Positions 11,402-21,743 of a stretch of 64,000 nucleotides of DNA are shown here, one piece after another. The first letter of the stretch is position 1. Each line of letters opens with the position of its first letter. The notes below the pieces were generated by a model that worked only from the letters and a program-made list of their open reading frames with translations, was not told the origin of the DNA and did no database searches. Position numbers and translations under genes: made by a program. This DNA comes from Isoetes taiwanensis (Eukaryota > Streptophyta > Lycopodiopsida > Isoetales > Isoetaceae), in assembly GCA_021234155.1 (NCBI GenBank), contig JAJEKV010000013.1, positions 14,173,877 through 14,237,876 on the forward strand. Reading direction: 5' to 3'.

Positions 11402-11500
11402 AGGGATGGGACCATTTTCCACATGGCCCCATCCTATTGGGCATCTACCACATGGTCGTACCCAATTGGAGCCACGTGGCATGACATGGCAACCCTAATC

Positions 11501-11524
11501 TATAAATGGCCAAACCCTAACCCT
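11501..11524 (+). promoter_or_regulatory. LTR TATA box and telo-box
   Basis: TATAAATGG followed by AAACCCTAACCCT. The same pair, slightly decayed, is in the 5' LTR, and the telo-box is also in the inverted LTR at 61625-61637. A promoter role is inferred. Confidence 0.55.
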
Positions 11525-12493
11525 AGCTATTTTTCTAGCTCCAACAGTCTGGGAACCTTATTCGCGCTCGAAACTCCATTTCGAGAAAATCGTCTGATGT
11601 GGCATAGCATAGCATAACATCCTCCAGAGCGTGTGCACATTAGAAGGAGCGGTATCTACATTGAAATCCTTGAAGGCCATGGAGATGCTCGGAGCAGGAG
11701 GAAGTTCTTCAAGAGTAGGTATTTGGAGTAGAGTTCTTTGTAGGTCACCTAAAAGTTAGGATTCCAGATGAGTTAGCATTTCGTATCTTTAGTAGAGCCA
11801 TTCTAGAACTCTCAGTCTAGATCTTGAACCCTAATCAATGAACCCTAATTGTAAGTTAGATGCATATGATTAGGATTAGATGTTACATTATTTATCATGT
11901 TATAGGGATATATGATAATGGTTGATCATGTTTGCTCCTCTTGGTAAAGACCTAATAGCCATTATTTTAGATGATGCTCCTAGTTTAAACCCCTTAGTTC
12001 CTATTAGATATGGTCTTTGCATAGGAGCCCACCTAGCTACGGGGGTTATGGATTGACTTAGCACCACATAACGGGGTTGGCGGCAAAGTGGAGGTCCATG
12101 CTGAGTGCGGCTACTGGGACCCATAGCGGACTAGGCCTATAGTCGGTCACTTCATGTGGGCCGGGTATGGGTCTGACACTTCCTGGGTCAATGGTGTGGC
12201 CCTGACTCTCAAGAGTTGTAGGTGTCGGCCTGGCTCTTCTTTTGGAGAGTTTAATCGGGTATGGACGTGTGTCACCACGACGCTCTAGCTGCCTATGGAG
12301 ACACTATTCTCCGGGAAGGGGAGATGCAAACCTTCCTACCTCATCGGATCAGGGAGATGCAACCCCCGATGGGTTATACCATGAGACTACGTCTCCAGCA
12401 GGTTATAGTCACGCTAGAGCCCAATCTAGCCCATTTGCAAAGTATGCACAAGAGGGGTTGATGGAGTGGTCAACCCTAGCCATTGTCTATAAC

Positions 12494-12496
12494 CAA
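12494..12496. other. CACTA target-site duplication, left copy (CAA)
   Basis: CAA directly before CACTACAAG; the same CAA follows the right end at 27165-27167. A 3-bp duplication is the hallmark of CACTA elements. The two halves of the LTR join correctly when one copy of CAA is kept. Confidence 0.9.
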
Positions 12497-12528
12497 CACT
12501 ACAAGAGAACGATGGCTAAACGTCAGAA
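12497..12528 (+). repeat. CACTA left terminal inverted repeat
   Basis: CACTACAAGAGAA, five variable positions in the middle, then TAAACGTCAGAA. Pairs with 27133-27164. Confidence 0.92.
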
Positions 12529-12870
12529 TATTCGTCAGAAAGCCTTCATAAAATAGACAACTGCCAAACCCTTATTCCTGACGAATATGCTGACGAGTTT
12601 TATCTGACGGTTTAACGTCAGAATAATCGTCAGATAATTCGTCAGACATAGTCAGATGATTAGTCAGATGAATAATCAGAAGATTAGTCATTTAGATAGT
12701 CAGACAATTTGTCATTGTGTTAGTCAGATAGCTCGTCATTTGATCAAATCAATAGTCAAAAACTTAGTCATCATATTAGTCATTTGATCAAATCAATAGT
12801 CAGAAACTTGGTCATCATATTAGTCAGTTTATTAGTCAACACATTAGTTAGAATATTGGTCATTCTATTT
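12525..12870 (+). repeat. CACTA left subterminal repeat block
   Basis: Dense short motifs of the form CGTCAGA, AGTCAGA and ATTCGTCAG, mostly in the same direction, with a few inverted CTGACG copies in the first 90 bp. Expected binding sites for the element's TNPA-like protein. Confidence 0.85.
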
Positions 12871-12926
12871 GAAAATTTTACCAATGCATAAGAATTGGTA
12901 TTTTTCGTACTACAAATAAATTGAAA

Positions 12927-12950
12927 GGAGCTCCAAGGATTCGAACCTTG
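12927..12950 (-). other. Isolated tRNA T-arm/box B-like sequence
   Basis: On the minus strand a perfect GGTTCGAATCC box B sits inside a CAAGG/CCTTG stem and is followed by GAGCTCC. No matching acceptor or anticodon arm lies upstream, so this is at most a tRNA or SINE remnant. Confidence 0.35.
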
Positions 12951-13731
12951 ATTAAACCATTATCTCCAGTTATTCAAATAGATATAAATAGCACACTAAA
13001 TAATCCAATCGATAATCTACAATTGAAGACCTAAGAAAAGAACTGATGTGTGCAAAATAGACTCCAATAAGATATTCTAGATTGAATTATAAAGATTTAC
13101 CTAAATAATGAGCCATCTAGAAACAAAAAAGTAAAGCTAATGAGTGTGTAAAACTAATTCAACACGTGCAGTCTCATATGCAATGGCAGTTTTGGATAAA
13201 ATCATAATCAGAATAGCAAAGACAAAATGTGATCTGGTACCAGGAATTGAAGACTTCCTTTCTTGGAGCCCAAAGTCACTTCTTCATTGATGACTTCCCA
13301 GGCCACTTGTTCCAAATGACTTCACATGTTCCAATTTGTTCACAGAGTATTTATCTCGCATAAGTAGCCAAAAAATACAACGTGAAATAATCATATTTCA
13401 GAACACCAAATAGCTAATAGCTCACCATCTCATCTATAAGCAATGCCATCTGAACTGACAGGTCTCAAAAAAAAAAAAAAAAAAAAAAAATGCAATGTTT
13501 CATTTCCTGCTGATGCAATCTCCACTCTGTTTCAATTGCACAATTATGCAAGCACACAAGTATTAAAGAGAATATTTAGGGAGATGTTTGAATACTAATT
13601 TACGTAGAAGTTTTTTCTTCTGACCACTCAAGTTCATGAACAATTTATGAGCCTTGAAGGATGTCCATAAGTCTAATAAAGCCTGATTCCAATAAATAAA
13701 ATGCAGATATCTACACCAAATTATTCTTTAC

Positions 13732-13851
13732 CCTGATATATGTGCAGCACATTGCATTAACACTTGCCATCGAGTAAGTTCTGACAGCAAAAGATCCACT
13801 CTCCATGGCATGCCCAGAATGGTTGTCTAATTGCTCTACAACAGTATTGAT
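13732..13851 (-). pseudogene. Orphan exon-like segment, 40 codons, in the CACTA
   Basis: On the minus strand, TTTTACAG precedes and GTAAAG follows a 120-nt segment that is open in one frame (INTVVEQLDNHSGHAMES..., ending ...MCCTYIR). Length divisible by three, an acceptor, a donor and protein-like composition suggest a captured host exon. I do not recognise the family. No neighbouring exon could be assigned with confidence. Confidence 0.4.
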
Positions 13852-13859
13852 CTGTAAAA

Positions 13860-15440
13860 CAGACACGTGAGCCATATAATTACTGTTAGATACATAGCTG
13901 GACATAGGAATGCTTCACTTGACTTACATGGGCCAACTAAAGTCTTACGTGAGACTTATGATGCAGAACACTAACACTTTCCTATTTTCTGTGATTCATC
14001 ATTTAAAAAATTGCCCTGCAATAATAGAAAATTAGTTAGACATTTCATCAAAAAATGCATCACAATTTCACTAAGGGCTCTTAACAGGATTCACCGTCTC
14101 TGGTAGTTGATTGCATAGAAGCAATATTTTTGTACTTCGGATCTGTTGCAGGTTTACAAAGAATTTAAACTTTGCCAATGCTGATAAATAATCATCTACA
14201 TGCATCTTGTGAAGACCACATTCTTCTGAACATTTCTATGAGATTTGTTGAGCGTCCTTCAATCTCCTGTGTCAGCATGCATAACAGCAAATAAAAGGTT
14301 TTGTCCAACATGCCCCCAACGAGCTAGCAGTTTTATCTTTCACTGCCATAAAACCACAGCTCGTGGCCCTCAACCAGGAGTGGTGGATCTTCAAATCTCC
14401 AAACTGTGCAACTTCAAGCCATGACTTCTAAACATATAAATGCATTGGATTGTAAAAGGTTTTGTCCAACATGTTACCTTCAAGTTGTACACATCTTTTA
14501 CGACACTTATCTATGTATGCATTTTCCATATACTTAGATGCAATACCTCAATTCCACCGTCAAGTAGCACTAACTGCAAAACCACCTTCAAGTTGTAACT
14601 GCTTTTGTACATTGGCGTTTGAATCATTACAGCTTGCAGAAGACCTTGCAATGGAAGATATGAGCACCACATAATTGAAAATATGGCATTGCATAATTGA
14701 GAAAAAAACACCTTATTCGAGGCTGCATTCTGATAACAACAGATCAGAAGCTATCTACTTGGTCACGGAAGCTTGAGAAAGATCCTCCAACAATTATCTT
14801 CCCAAATAAGAGATAAAGCATCCAATATGTAGCATAATAACAGGGGGTTGTTTTTGTATTTTTGTACGTTTCTTAACATGGTTTTTATATGATTTCATGA
14901 CGGTATTTGATTAGACGTACTAATCGGTACATCTAGAGTGCGCATACTATCACAATATTTTTAGTGGCATTTTTTAATGGTTACAACTATGATTTCATCA
15001 AATATCCCAAATCGAACATGCAAGCATCGAACAAGGTTATTTTAGGGTTCTTTGAGTTTTCGAGGTTTCTGCTTCTACATTTTCTTTCAGGGCTTGGTAA
15101 GGCAAGGGCTTGGAGCGAGGTTCTATTTGTGTAGCCGAGTAGATTGTGAGAAAAAAACCATAGTTCAGCTTCCTTTCCTTTAGTTTTGAAATGCCGCTGC
15201 GCCAAATATGGAGATAAACATATTTCCTTACTTCTCTTGCTCCGCAAAACGTAGGATCCGGCAGCTTCAAGGTAAGCCAACCTTTTTCTCTTGCTCCTCA
15301 AAAGCAGGATCCGGCAGCTTCACTGGTTACAGGGCCGAACAAGGGCCGCAGGGAGCAGGGTCTTAGGTCGTCTACAGATTCCTTGCATTTTTTTCAAGCC
15401 AGCTTCGTGAAATCCGAAGACGAAGATCCACAGTTACTCC
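13860..15440. other. CACTA interior without assignable features
   Basis: AT-rich sequence with short open frames on both strands (for example 14987-15301 minus), none of which resembles a known protein. I cannot support a gene here. Confidence 0.3.
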
Positions 15441-15453
15441 GGATTTGCAGTAG

Positions 15454-15535
15454 GGATTGGCTTCTGCAGGGTTTTTGCACTGCCGGATTTGCCACAGGAT
15501 TGGCTTCTGCAAGGTTTTGCACTGCCGGATTTGAA
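15454..15535 (+). repeat. 43-bp tandem duplication
   Basis: GGATTGGCTTCTGCAGG with its following bases (15454-15496) repeats at 15497-15535 with small changes, each copy ending in TTTGCACTGCCGGATTT. It lies in a short open frame of unknown nature. Confidence 0.7.
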
Positions 15536-16189
15536 ACAGGAAAGAAGAGGAGAGGGGAGAGATTGGGCATGGCAATGGCACAGGCCACCATGTTGGGTAT
15601 GAACTATTCCTCCTTGCAACGTCTTATAAAGTTTGAAGAACACGTTTCTGAGTTGCAATTTATTGTCTTTTTCCTCGATAATGCTTCTATATCCTTTGTA
15701 AGTATAATATTCTGTTGGTTTTCTTGAAGATTTTGGTTTTTACTTGAACTGTCTAACATTGCAGCATCTGATTTAAACTGATCACTACCTTTACCCTGTT
15801 CTTACCCACTCTATTCGATTCACATCCTTGCATCATAGTGGCTTCATAATTGGTATTATCTGTCCGGATTAATAAGTATCCTTATGGCATAGATAATAGT
15901 CTTAAAAACCTAAGATAACATGACATGCCATTTTAAGTCAAGGCAGTTTAACAAAAGCTTTTTTTCCCGATGGCAAGATTTAGAGGTTTGGCGACAAGAA
16001 TGTCGGCTCGGCCGGTTTTTTGTCTACATAGCGGAGCCACATCGTCTTGAAAAAAATTCTAGCATGCAAGAAGAAAGCTATCGAGCATTTATGTCTAGAC
16101 ATAGCGTGTCATACTTCAAAATCAAGCATCATTCGATGTTTTACGTACTCTTTAACACATTTGATGTTATTAACGATTAATGATTTCTT

Positions 16190-16560
16190 TCACGGTATGC
16201 ATCGGTTAAAGCTATTGAAACTCTCGATGGGGAAGATGATTCACAATGGCTCACATATTGGATTCTTTACTCACTCATGGCTCTCATTGAACTAGCTTTA
16301 GGCAAAATACTTGTGTGGTAATTATTCGTGACAAACAGGAACAATCATTTATTCGTTTTGATATATACGACTTTTTCGACAAGCCCATTTGTTATCTTTT
16401 AGGATGCCATTCTATTACGTGGCGAAGCTAATGTTTACTTGTCGGCTTGTATTGCCTCAATTTGGGCGCAGCTTATGTATATGAAGTATATATCAGAAAC
16501 TATCTCTGTCCAAGCCACGGCGCGACTCGGATCCTCACAGTTCGTGAGCATTTGTTAAGG
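16190..16560 (+). pseudogene. Captured HVA22/TB2-DP1 family gene fragment with one intron
   Basis: Exon part (about 16194-16317) reads YASVKAIETLDGEDDSQWL, then TYWILYSLMALIELALG, the characteristic reticulon-like hydrophobic hairpin region of HVA22/TB2-DP1 proteins. These shape ER membranes and are stress-responsive in plants (family knowledge). An 85-bp intron follows (GT at 16318, AG at 16401-16402), and the split Trp codon is restored across it. The second exon gives MPFYYVAKLMFTCRLVLPQFG, then a frameshift to GAAYVYEVYIR, the usual W-P-YYE-K and LPQFRGA-LYE blocks. A further possible acceptor is at 16700. The N-terminal exon was not found and the frame is broken. It lies inside the CACTA, so it is a captured fragment and not a resident gene. 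Confidence 0.75.
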
Positions 16561-18650
16561 GTCAGTAAGCCCAGAAGCTAGGTCTGCTATAGTGCAGTAT
16601 ATATCAGACAATGGTTCTGACTCCTTTACTAAAACAATTGAGATAAGTTGTTTTTCAAGTGCCAATTCTTGTTGACTTTCATGTGTGACAGGGTTTATAC
16701 TTATTGCAGGCATCAAAGTGGATGTACAAAGTGAAGTCAAGGAGATCCCATTAAGGACATGTCTATTGGTGGCATTTTGTGTATCGTATTTAGAACAGGT
16801 CTAGTAAAGGGGTTACTGTAAAAGGTTTGCAAGTTGCTTGGATTTAAAACTCCATTTGAGCTATTTGGTAATTGAGCTCAAACATTAGCAAAGAGGATGT
16901 TGTGACCAATAAAAATCCCCCTTCAAACCCCCCTTGGTTTGGGTGCATATTCACACGGGGGGTGACTCCGAGCAGCGAGAGCTGTTGGATAGGCATATTC
17001 ACCCCTAATTCCTTAATCTACACCGTACACAAAGTTCCTCATTTGTGGGGTATGGATGTATGAAATTTGCTATACTGTATAACAAGAGTTACAAAATACT
17101 ATAAGACATATTACGTTTGATATTTCTCGCTAAAAATATCAACATGGTCTGATATGCTAAGAAATGTGCAAAAAATAAAATTCTCTATTTGTAAGTATAC
17201 TCACGTTCTCAAGGAAGTGAATCCAAATAAAAGTCTAGCAAGCATCTTTTGGCTATAGGATAGCTCTGTTTACAACTTTAAATAAGGAACAAGGAGAAGA
17301 AATCGTACCTGTGATAGTGCTTCTATGGTAGTTGTTGAGCAAAAGCAGAGTCAGAAACAAAACAGTAGTAGTAATTTTGCACTAAAATATGGTTTCCTTC
17401 AATCTGCAAGTCACAGCTCAAAAGGATAATTTAAGACCAATGTACATGCTCAGAAAACTCTATATACTGGCTGTTCTGGCATAAAAACATGGCATAAAAA
17501 ACTCGATTCAATGAGCACAACCATAAACATTACTTACTAGAATGTAGAAACATTATGCTGGAGTTGTATTGCATTTACAGTCCTTCTCCCGCAAAATAAT
17601 GCTTGAGATGATAAAAATAACATAGATAAAAAGGATCTCCAATCTAGATGCATCCAAAAATATGAGAAGCGAATTCCAGAAATTATCTGCTCTGATCATG
17701 GGTCTTCCGAGATTTTTTGGCACTGTTAATACCTATGTGTCGATCCTCTTTGGACGCAACTTAGAAGAAACTGAGGCTGAAATCAATGTGGTTAGGGTCG
17801 AAATGCCTCATACCTGTGAAAAAGTGCAGGTCAGAATGGATTAGAAGCAAGAATCGACGAAATGAAAGGCGCACGATGCATAACGAAACCCTAGCCACGT
17901 TTTTTGTTACAGTGACTAGAGAGAAAATCTTATGTCATAATATTATTAGAAATATATAAATATAAACTAGCAAGAGGCACACTAGAAGACTTTGGCAAGG
18001 TAAGATTTGTTAGGTTTATGGTTATTTATACGTTTGTGGCTTTTTTATTCATTGTTTATGTTTCAAGCGGTTTGAGGTAGCAGTTGAAAGCACCTCGATT
18101 AGCTTACGTGCTTCTGCATAGTTGATATGCATGTGATATGTTTTTTTTGTCAGATCATTGAACGAAAGAAGTGTACAACCACATGTAGAATAATTGACAT
18201 TTGTTCAAACTAAATGATATCAGCAAAGTCATTGGCAATAGTTTCTCATGTATATTTATCTATTACGGCCATGAAATACAACTATAGTTTTGGCACTACT
18301 CTAGACCTCTAGCAAGATAAATGTTGTTTTACTATTTTATTGTGTATGAATGGATCCTATACTTAGGGGTAGACACTGGCTTTTCAACATCCAATGTCAA
18401 ATGTATAAAGTGATTGACATTATAGCAAAATGAACTTTAAACATTGGTCTACTCGATGGTGGCGAGCTATTTGAATAACATGAATAGAAATGCTCAGTTG
18501 CATGCAAGAAGTGGAATTCAGCTTACAAGGTTTCTTTAGGCTTGAATACAAACCGAGCGTAAATAGAATGTGTTTATTGGCGTTCATACAATCTAAGTCG
18601 TATTTAATTAAAGTGGGACAAATCTCGAATTTTGGGAATTTTGTGAATTT
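16561..18650. other. CACTA interior, no recognised feature
   Basis: AT-rich sequence without convincing coding regions. The possible acceptor TTATTGCAG (about 16696-16704) may belong to the HVA22 fragment. Confidence 0.3.
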
Positions 18651-18659
18651 TTCTCGAAT

Positions 18660-19025
18660 CTCAGGGGAGGGGATATGTTGGAAGAAGGAGGAGGGAAAGG
18701 GGGAGGGGGAGGGAAGGGGAAGGGGGGGAGAGAGCAAAGAGGCAAACGAGGAGGGAGGGTAGAGAAGAGCAAAAGGGGCAAAAGAGGACAGGTTGGGGCA
18801 AAGGGGGCAAGGGTCTCCCCCAACCTTTCCAAAATAATGGTTAAAAAAAGAGGAGAGGGAGGGGCAAAGGGGGGCAAAGGGTCTCCCCCACCCTTTCAAA
18901 AAAATAATAAATAAGGGGCAAGGGGGCAAGAGGAGGGGCAAGGGGAGGGGCAAAGGGAGGTGGGCAAGGGGGCAAGAGGAGGGGGAAGAGGAGAAGGGGG
19001 AGGGGGAGGGAAAGCCAAAAAACAA
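18660..19025. repeat. G-rich minisatellite
   Basis: Imperfect tandem units rich in GGGGCAAGGGG and AGGGGGAGG, including a near-duplication in which GGGTCTCCCCCA recurs at about 18808 and 18888. It produces long Pro/Leu-rich or Gly/Lys-rich false frames on both strands. Confidence 0.85.
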
Positions 19026-19079
19026 CTAAACGGGAATGTACTAAAGGGGAACATAACAAAAGAACGGAGGGAGGAGGGG

Positions 19080-20520
19080 TTCCATGGCTAAACTACAGTT
19101 CGACAATTAATAAATATAATTAATTAAATAATATAATTAAATAGCTTAATAATACAATTAATTAAATTACTTACACAATAAATAATTAAACAAGAGAAGC
19201 TTTTTCTCGCCTTACGAGGCGAGAATGGGCCCAAGAAAATAGTTTCGATGAAACTTCTAATCCCAAGGAAGGGGGATAAAGGAATAAAAAAAAAACCCAC
19301 GAAAGTACATAAGCACATCCGCTCCGATTGAGGCAAGACCATGGCGTCGAATAGAAGATCCTAAACCAAGGCAACGATTGGCTAGGGAGAATTGTTGGCA
19401 CCTGCATCTGGATTTCCTTGAGCTCCTATATAAACCCAAATGCTAACTTATTTCAAAACGCAGAGCTTAGCTTATCAACGTGGCGAAAAGCCGAGCTAAA
19501 TGGCAGCTATGGTATGGTAGCGACTTTGGTGGCATTTCGAATAGCAGATCCTTGCGGTGCCCGAGAATGATCTCTTCGCCAAAACCGGGTGAGAATCGAT
19601 CCGACCTGGCTGGCGATCATTTTGCACAAGAAAAGGTAAGAACTTTGAAATCAGTATTCAAGTTAATTCGAATCCCACAGAGGTCGGATTGAGAATACAA
19701 CTAAGCTGAGCCGATTTCTTTGGTGCGGATCTGCCAAGAGAGATCGTCTCCCCTTCCGGATCTGTGCCATCCGCCCTCCTCTTAACAGCTCGGCCCTGTT
19801 CACGTTACTATTCTGGTAACGCCAATTTGTCTCGGCCAAATCCTTTTCTTTTGGTAAAATTAGTTGCATGGCACATTCTTTGCATCTTCCTCGGCTTTTC
19901 GGTGGCGAATTCAGCGACCTCGGATTGACTGCGTGTCCGCCGAACCACGACAAGCAGGCCCAGATCCGGCATCGCCACGAGCCTGCCTCGCCCTTTTGTG
20001 GACAAGTATTCACTGGAATTTCGCTTTCCATCAAAATGATCAGAGATATGAATTTCTTGTTTCTCTGAAGCTGCAAAACAAGGGCCGGATTCTCTGAAGC
20101 TGGAAGCAAGCGCCGAAAGCAAAGGTCGGAAGCAAAGGCCGGATTCCCTGCTGTTTTTCATCTCTAAAGCTCGTATTATGGAGGCTCTGCTCCGGCAGGG
20201 AGTCGTGGACGGCATGGCAGAGCAGGAAGTAGGCCCAAAATCAAACCAAAAGCTTCAAGAAACGACTATGGCTGTTTCCTCAGTTTTTTCGCCGCTGTTA
20301 CAGTTTGCTACAGTAGCACGAATGCTCCATTGCCTCCCATTCCAAATGAGAAGACGGATTCATGCCGGAGCTATGGGAGATGAAAATGGAAACGGAGGAA
20401 TGGGTTATGGAGGTGCAAGGCAGAGGGGTTGAGTTTGGATCGGAGGTGGAGTAAAAGCAGCTATGGCGTTGGGAGCTTCTTCCAAGCGGTACAAATGAAC
20501 TTCTGTCTCAAAGGTATGTA
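19080..20520. other. Mixed-composition CACTA interior, possible captured 5' gene region
   Basis: From about 19480 the GC content rises and short frames appear on both strands, with repeated AAGCAAAGGYCGGA-type motifs near 20115-20150. None resembles a known protein. Captured promoter or leader DNA is possible but unproven. Confidence 0.25.
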
Positions 20521-20527
20521 CCAAAGT

Positions 20528-20712
20528 TTAAAATTCAAGCATGGGCGGGAAAAAAAGGCGGGGTATTAGAAAAAAAGGGGTAAAATAATACGTTGAAAAA
20601 GAAAGTGTGAAATAAATAATTTTTAAAATTCAAGCATGGGCGGGAAAAAGGCGGGGTATTAGAAAAAAAAGGGTAAAATAATACATTCAAAAAGAAAGTG
20701 TAAAATAAATGC
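20528..20712 (+). repeat. 95-bp tandem duplication
   Basis: Unit 1 starts at 20528 and unit 2 at 20623. Both contain TTAAAATTCAAGCATGGGCG, a G-run, then GGTATTAGAAAAAAA and GAAAGTGT. Confidence 0.9.
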
Positions 20713-21234
20713 TAATAATATAGGATTATATTTTGACGTGTCCCCAATTTCCTCTTTTTATGTGTGTGCTACTATGTTCACACGTTAAACATTATGTTCC
20801 CATGGTGCAAGTTTTCTAGGCATATATTCTTATTCTAAGGTAAAAATTTAACTTTGCGAAGATCATGATATAATTTACACCTTGTTTAACCCATTTTGAA
20901 GGTTCAAGACACAAAATGGGGACAAGTACATATTAGTAGGTCTAATGCATATTAATAGATTTAATGCATAGGTCTAATAGGCTCTCATAGGTTATAAGGT
21001 GCATATATTGCTATTTACATGTGCATTAGGCATTACTCTTTACATAGCTAAATATGAGCCCAATGGTCCCCTCTTCATATAGCTATATGGTATGGTCCAT
21101 TAGAAAGGGGGAGGGTCCATTGGATATGTGTCCATTAGATAATACATGGGGAGGGTCTATTTTTCATGGAAAATACGTAGGAAATTTATGGGGAGGGTAT
21201 TTTTTCATAGAAAATACATAGGATGTTTGAAGGT

Positions 21235-21540
21235 TATTCATTTTCGACCTTCTCGGACCCTGAGCTTTGAAATTGCCCTTTTTTTACTCTGAGTTGCCTT
21301 TTTCGACTTGCGAGTCGAGAAAGGCCCTCAAACTTGCATTTTTCGCTTTGAGCTGCCTTTCTCGACTCGCGAGTCGAGAAAGGCCTTCTGACCCCTAAAA
21401 CTTGCATTTTTAAGCTTTGGTTGCCTTTTCGACTTCATGAGTCGAGAAAGGCTTTCTGACCCCTAAAACCTGCGTTATTCCCTCTGAGCTGCCTTTCTCA
21501 TGCCTGTATTTTCCAAAAATGGCCCTAAGAACTATGTTTT
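21235..21540 (+). repeat. Palindrome-bearing tandem repeat, also present at 36660-37090
   Basis: Four imperfect units of about 60-70 bp, each centred on the palindrome CTCGACTCGCGAGTCGAG with AAAGG arms (clearest at 21357-21385), separated by CTTGCATTTTTCGCTTTGAG-like spacers. The same family lies in inverted orientation at 36660-37090. The shared region extends through an intron 3' end (about 21530-21596 here). Confidence 0.85.
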
Positions 21541-21596
21541 ATTTTATTTTTTTTGCATGTAGCATCACTTGACTAATTTGATTTTGTCTCTTGCAG

Positions 21597-21743
21597 TCCT
21601 TATCTCGACCAAATAGTACATGCTTGGGAGCAATCAAAAGATCAGTTCATTAAAGAAAGGTGTCGAAAAGAGGGTGGTGACATCAGTTGGACATACAAGC
21701 ACGTGGCCCATAAAGGAACTCCTCATACAAATTTCTATCGTCT
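21597..21743 (+). pseudogene. Orphan exon with splice sites, 147 nt
   Basis: TCTCTTGCAG precedes and GTAAGT follows. The middle frame is open throughout and reads PYLDQIVHAWEQSKDQFI, then KERCRKEGGDISWTYKHVA, then HTNFYRL. The length is a multiple of three. The intron upstream, including its palindromic repeats and branch/acceptor region, is shared with 36590-37110. The product is not recognised; it may be an exon of a captured gene or of an uncharacterised transposon family. Confidence 0.45.

Larger units (their letters stand above)
11404..12496 (+). repeat. 3' LTR of the gypsy element, first part
   Basis: Aligns with the 5' LTR from position 1312 onward, so about 146 bp of its 5' end are missing. 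It carries an intact TATAAATGG (11501-11509) and telo-box (11512-11524). It is broken after ATAACCAA at 12496 by the CACTA element and continues at 27168. Confidence 0.9.

Noticed and set aside
12927-12950. A tRNA gene
   Set aside because: Only the T arm is present; no acceptor, D or anticodon arms can be built from the upstream sequence.
18420-19060. Pro-rich frames on the minus strand
   Set aside because: Product of the G-rich minisatellite on the other strand; low complexity only.
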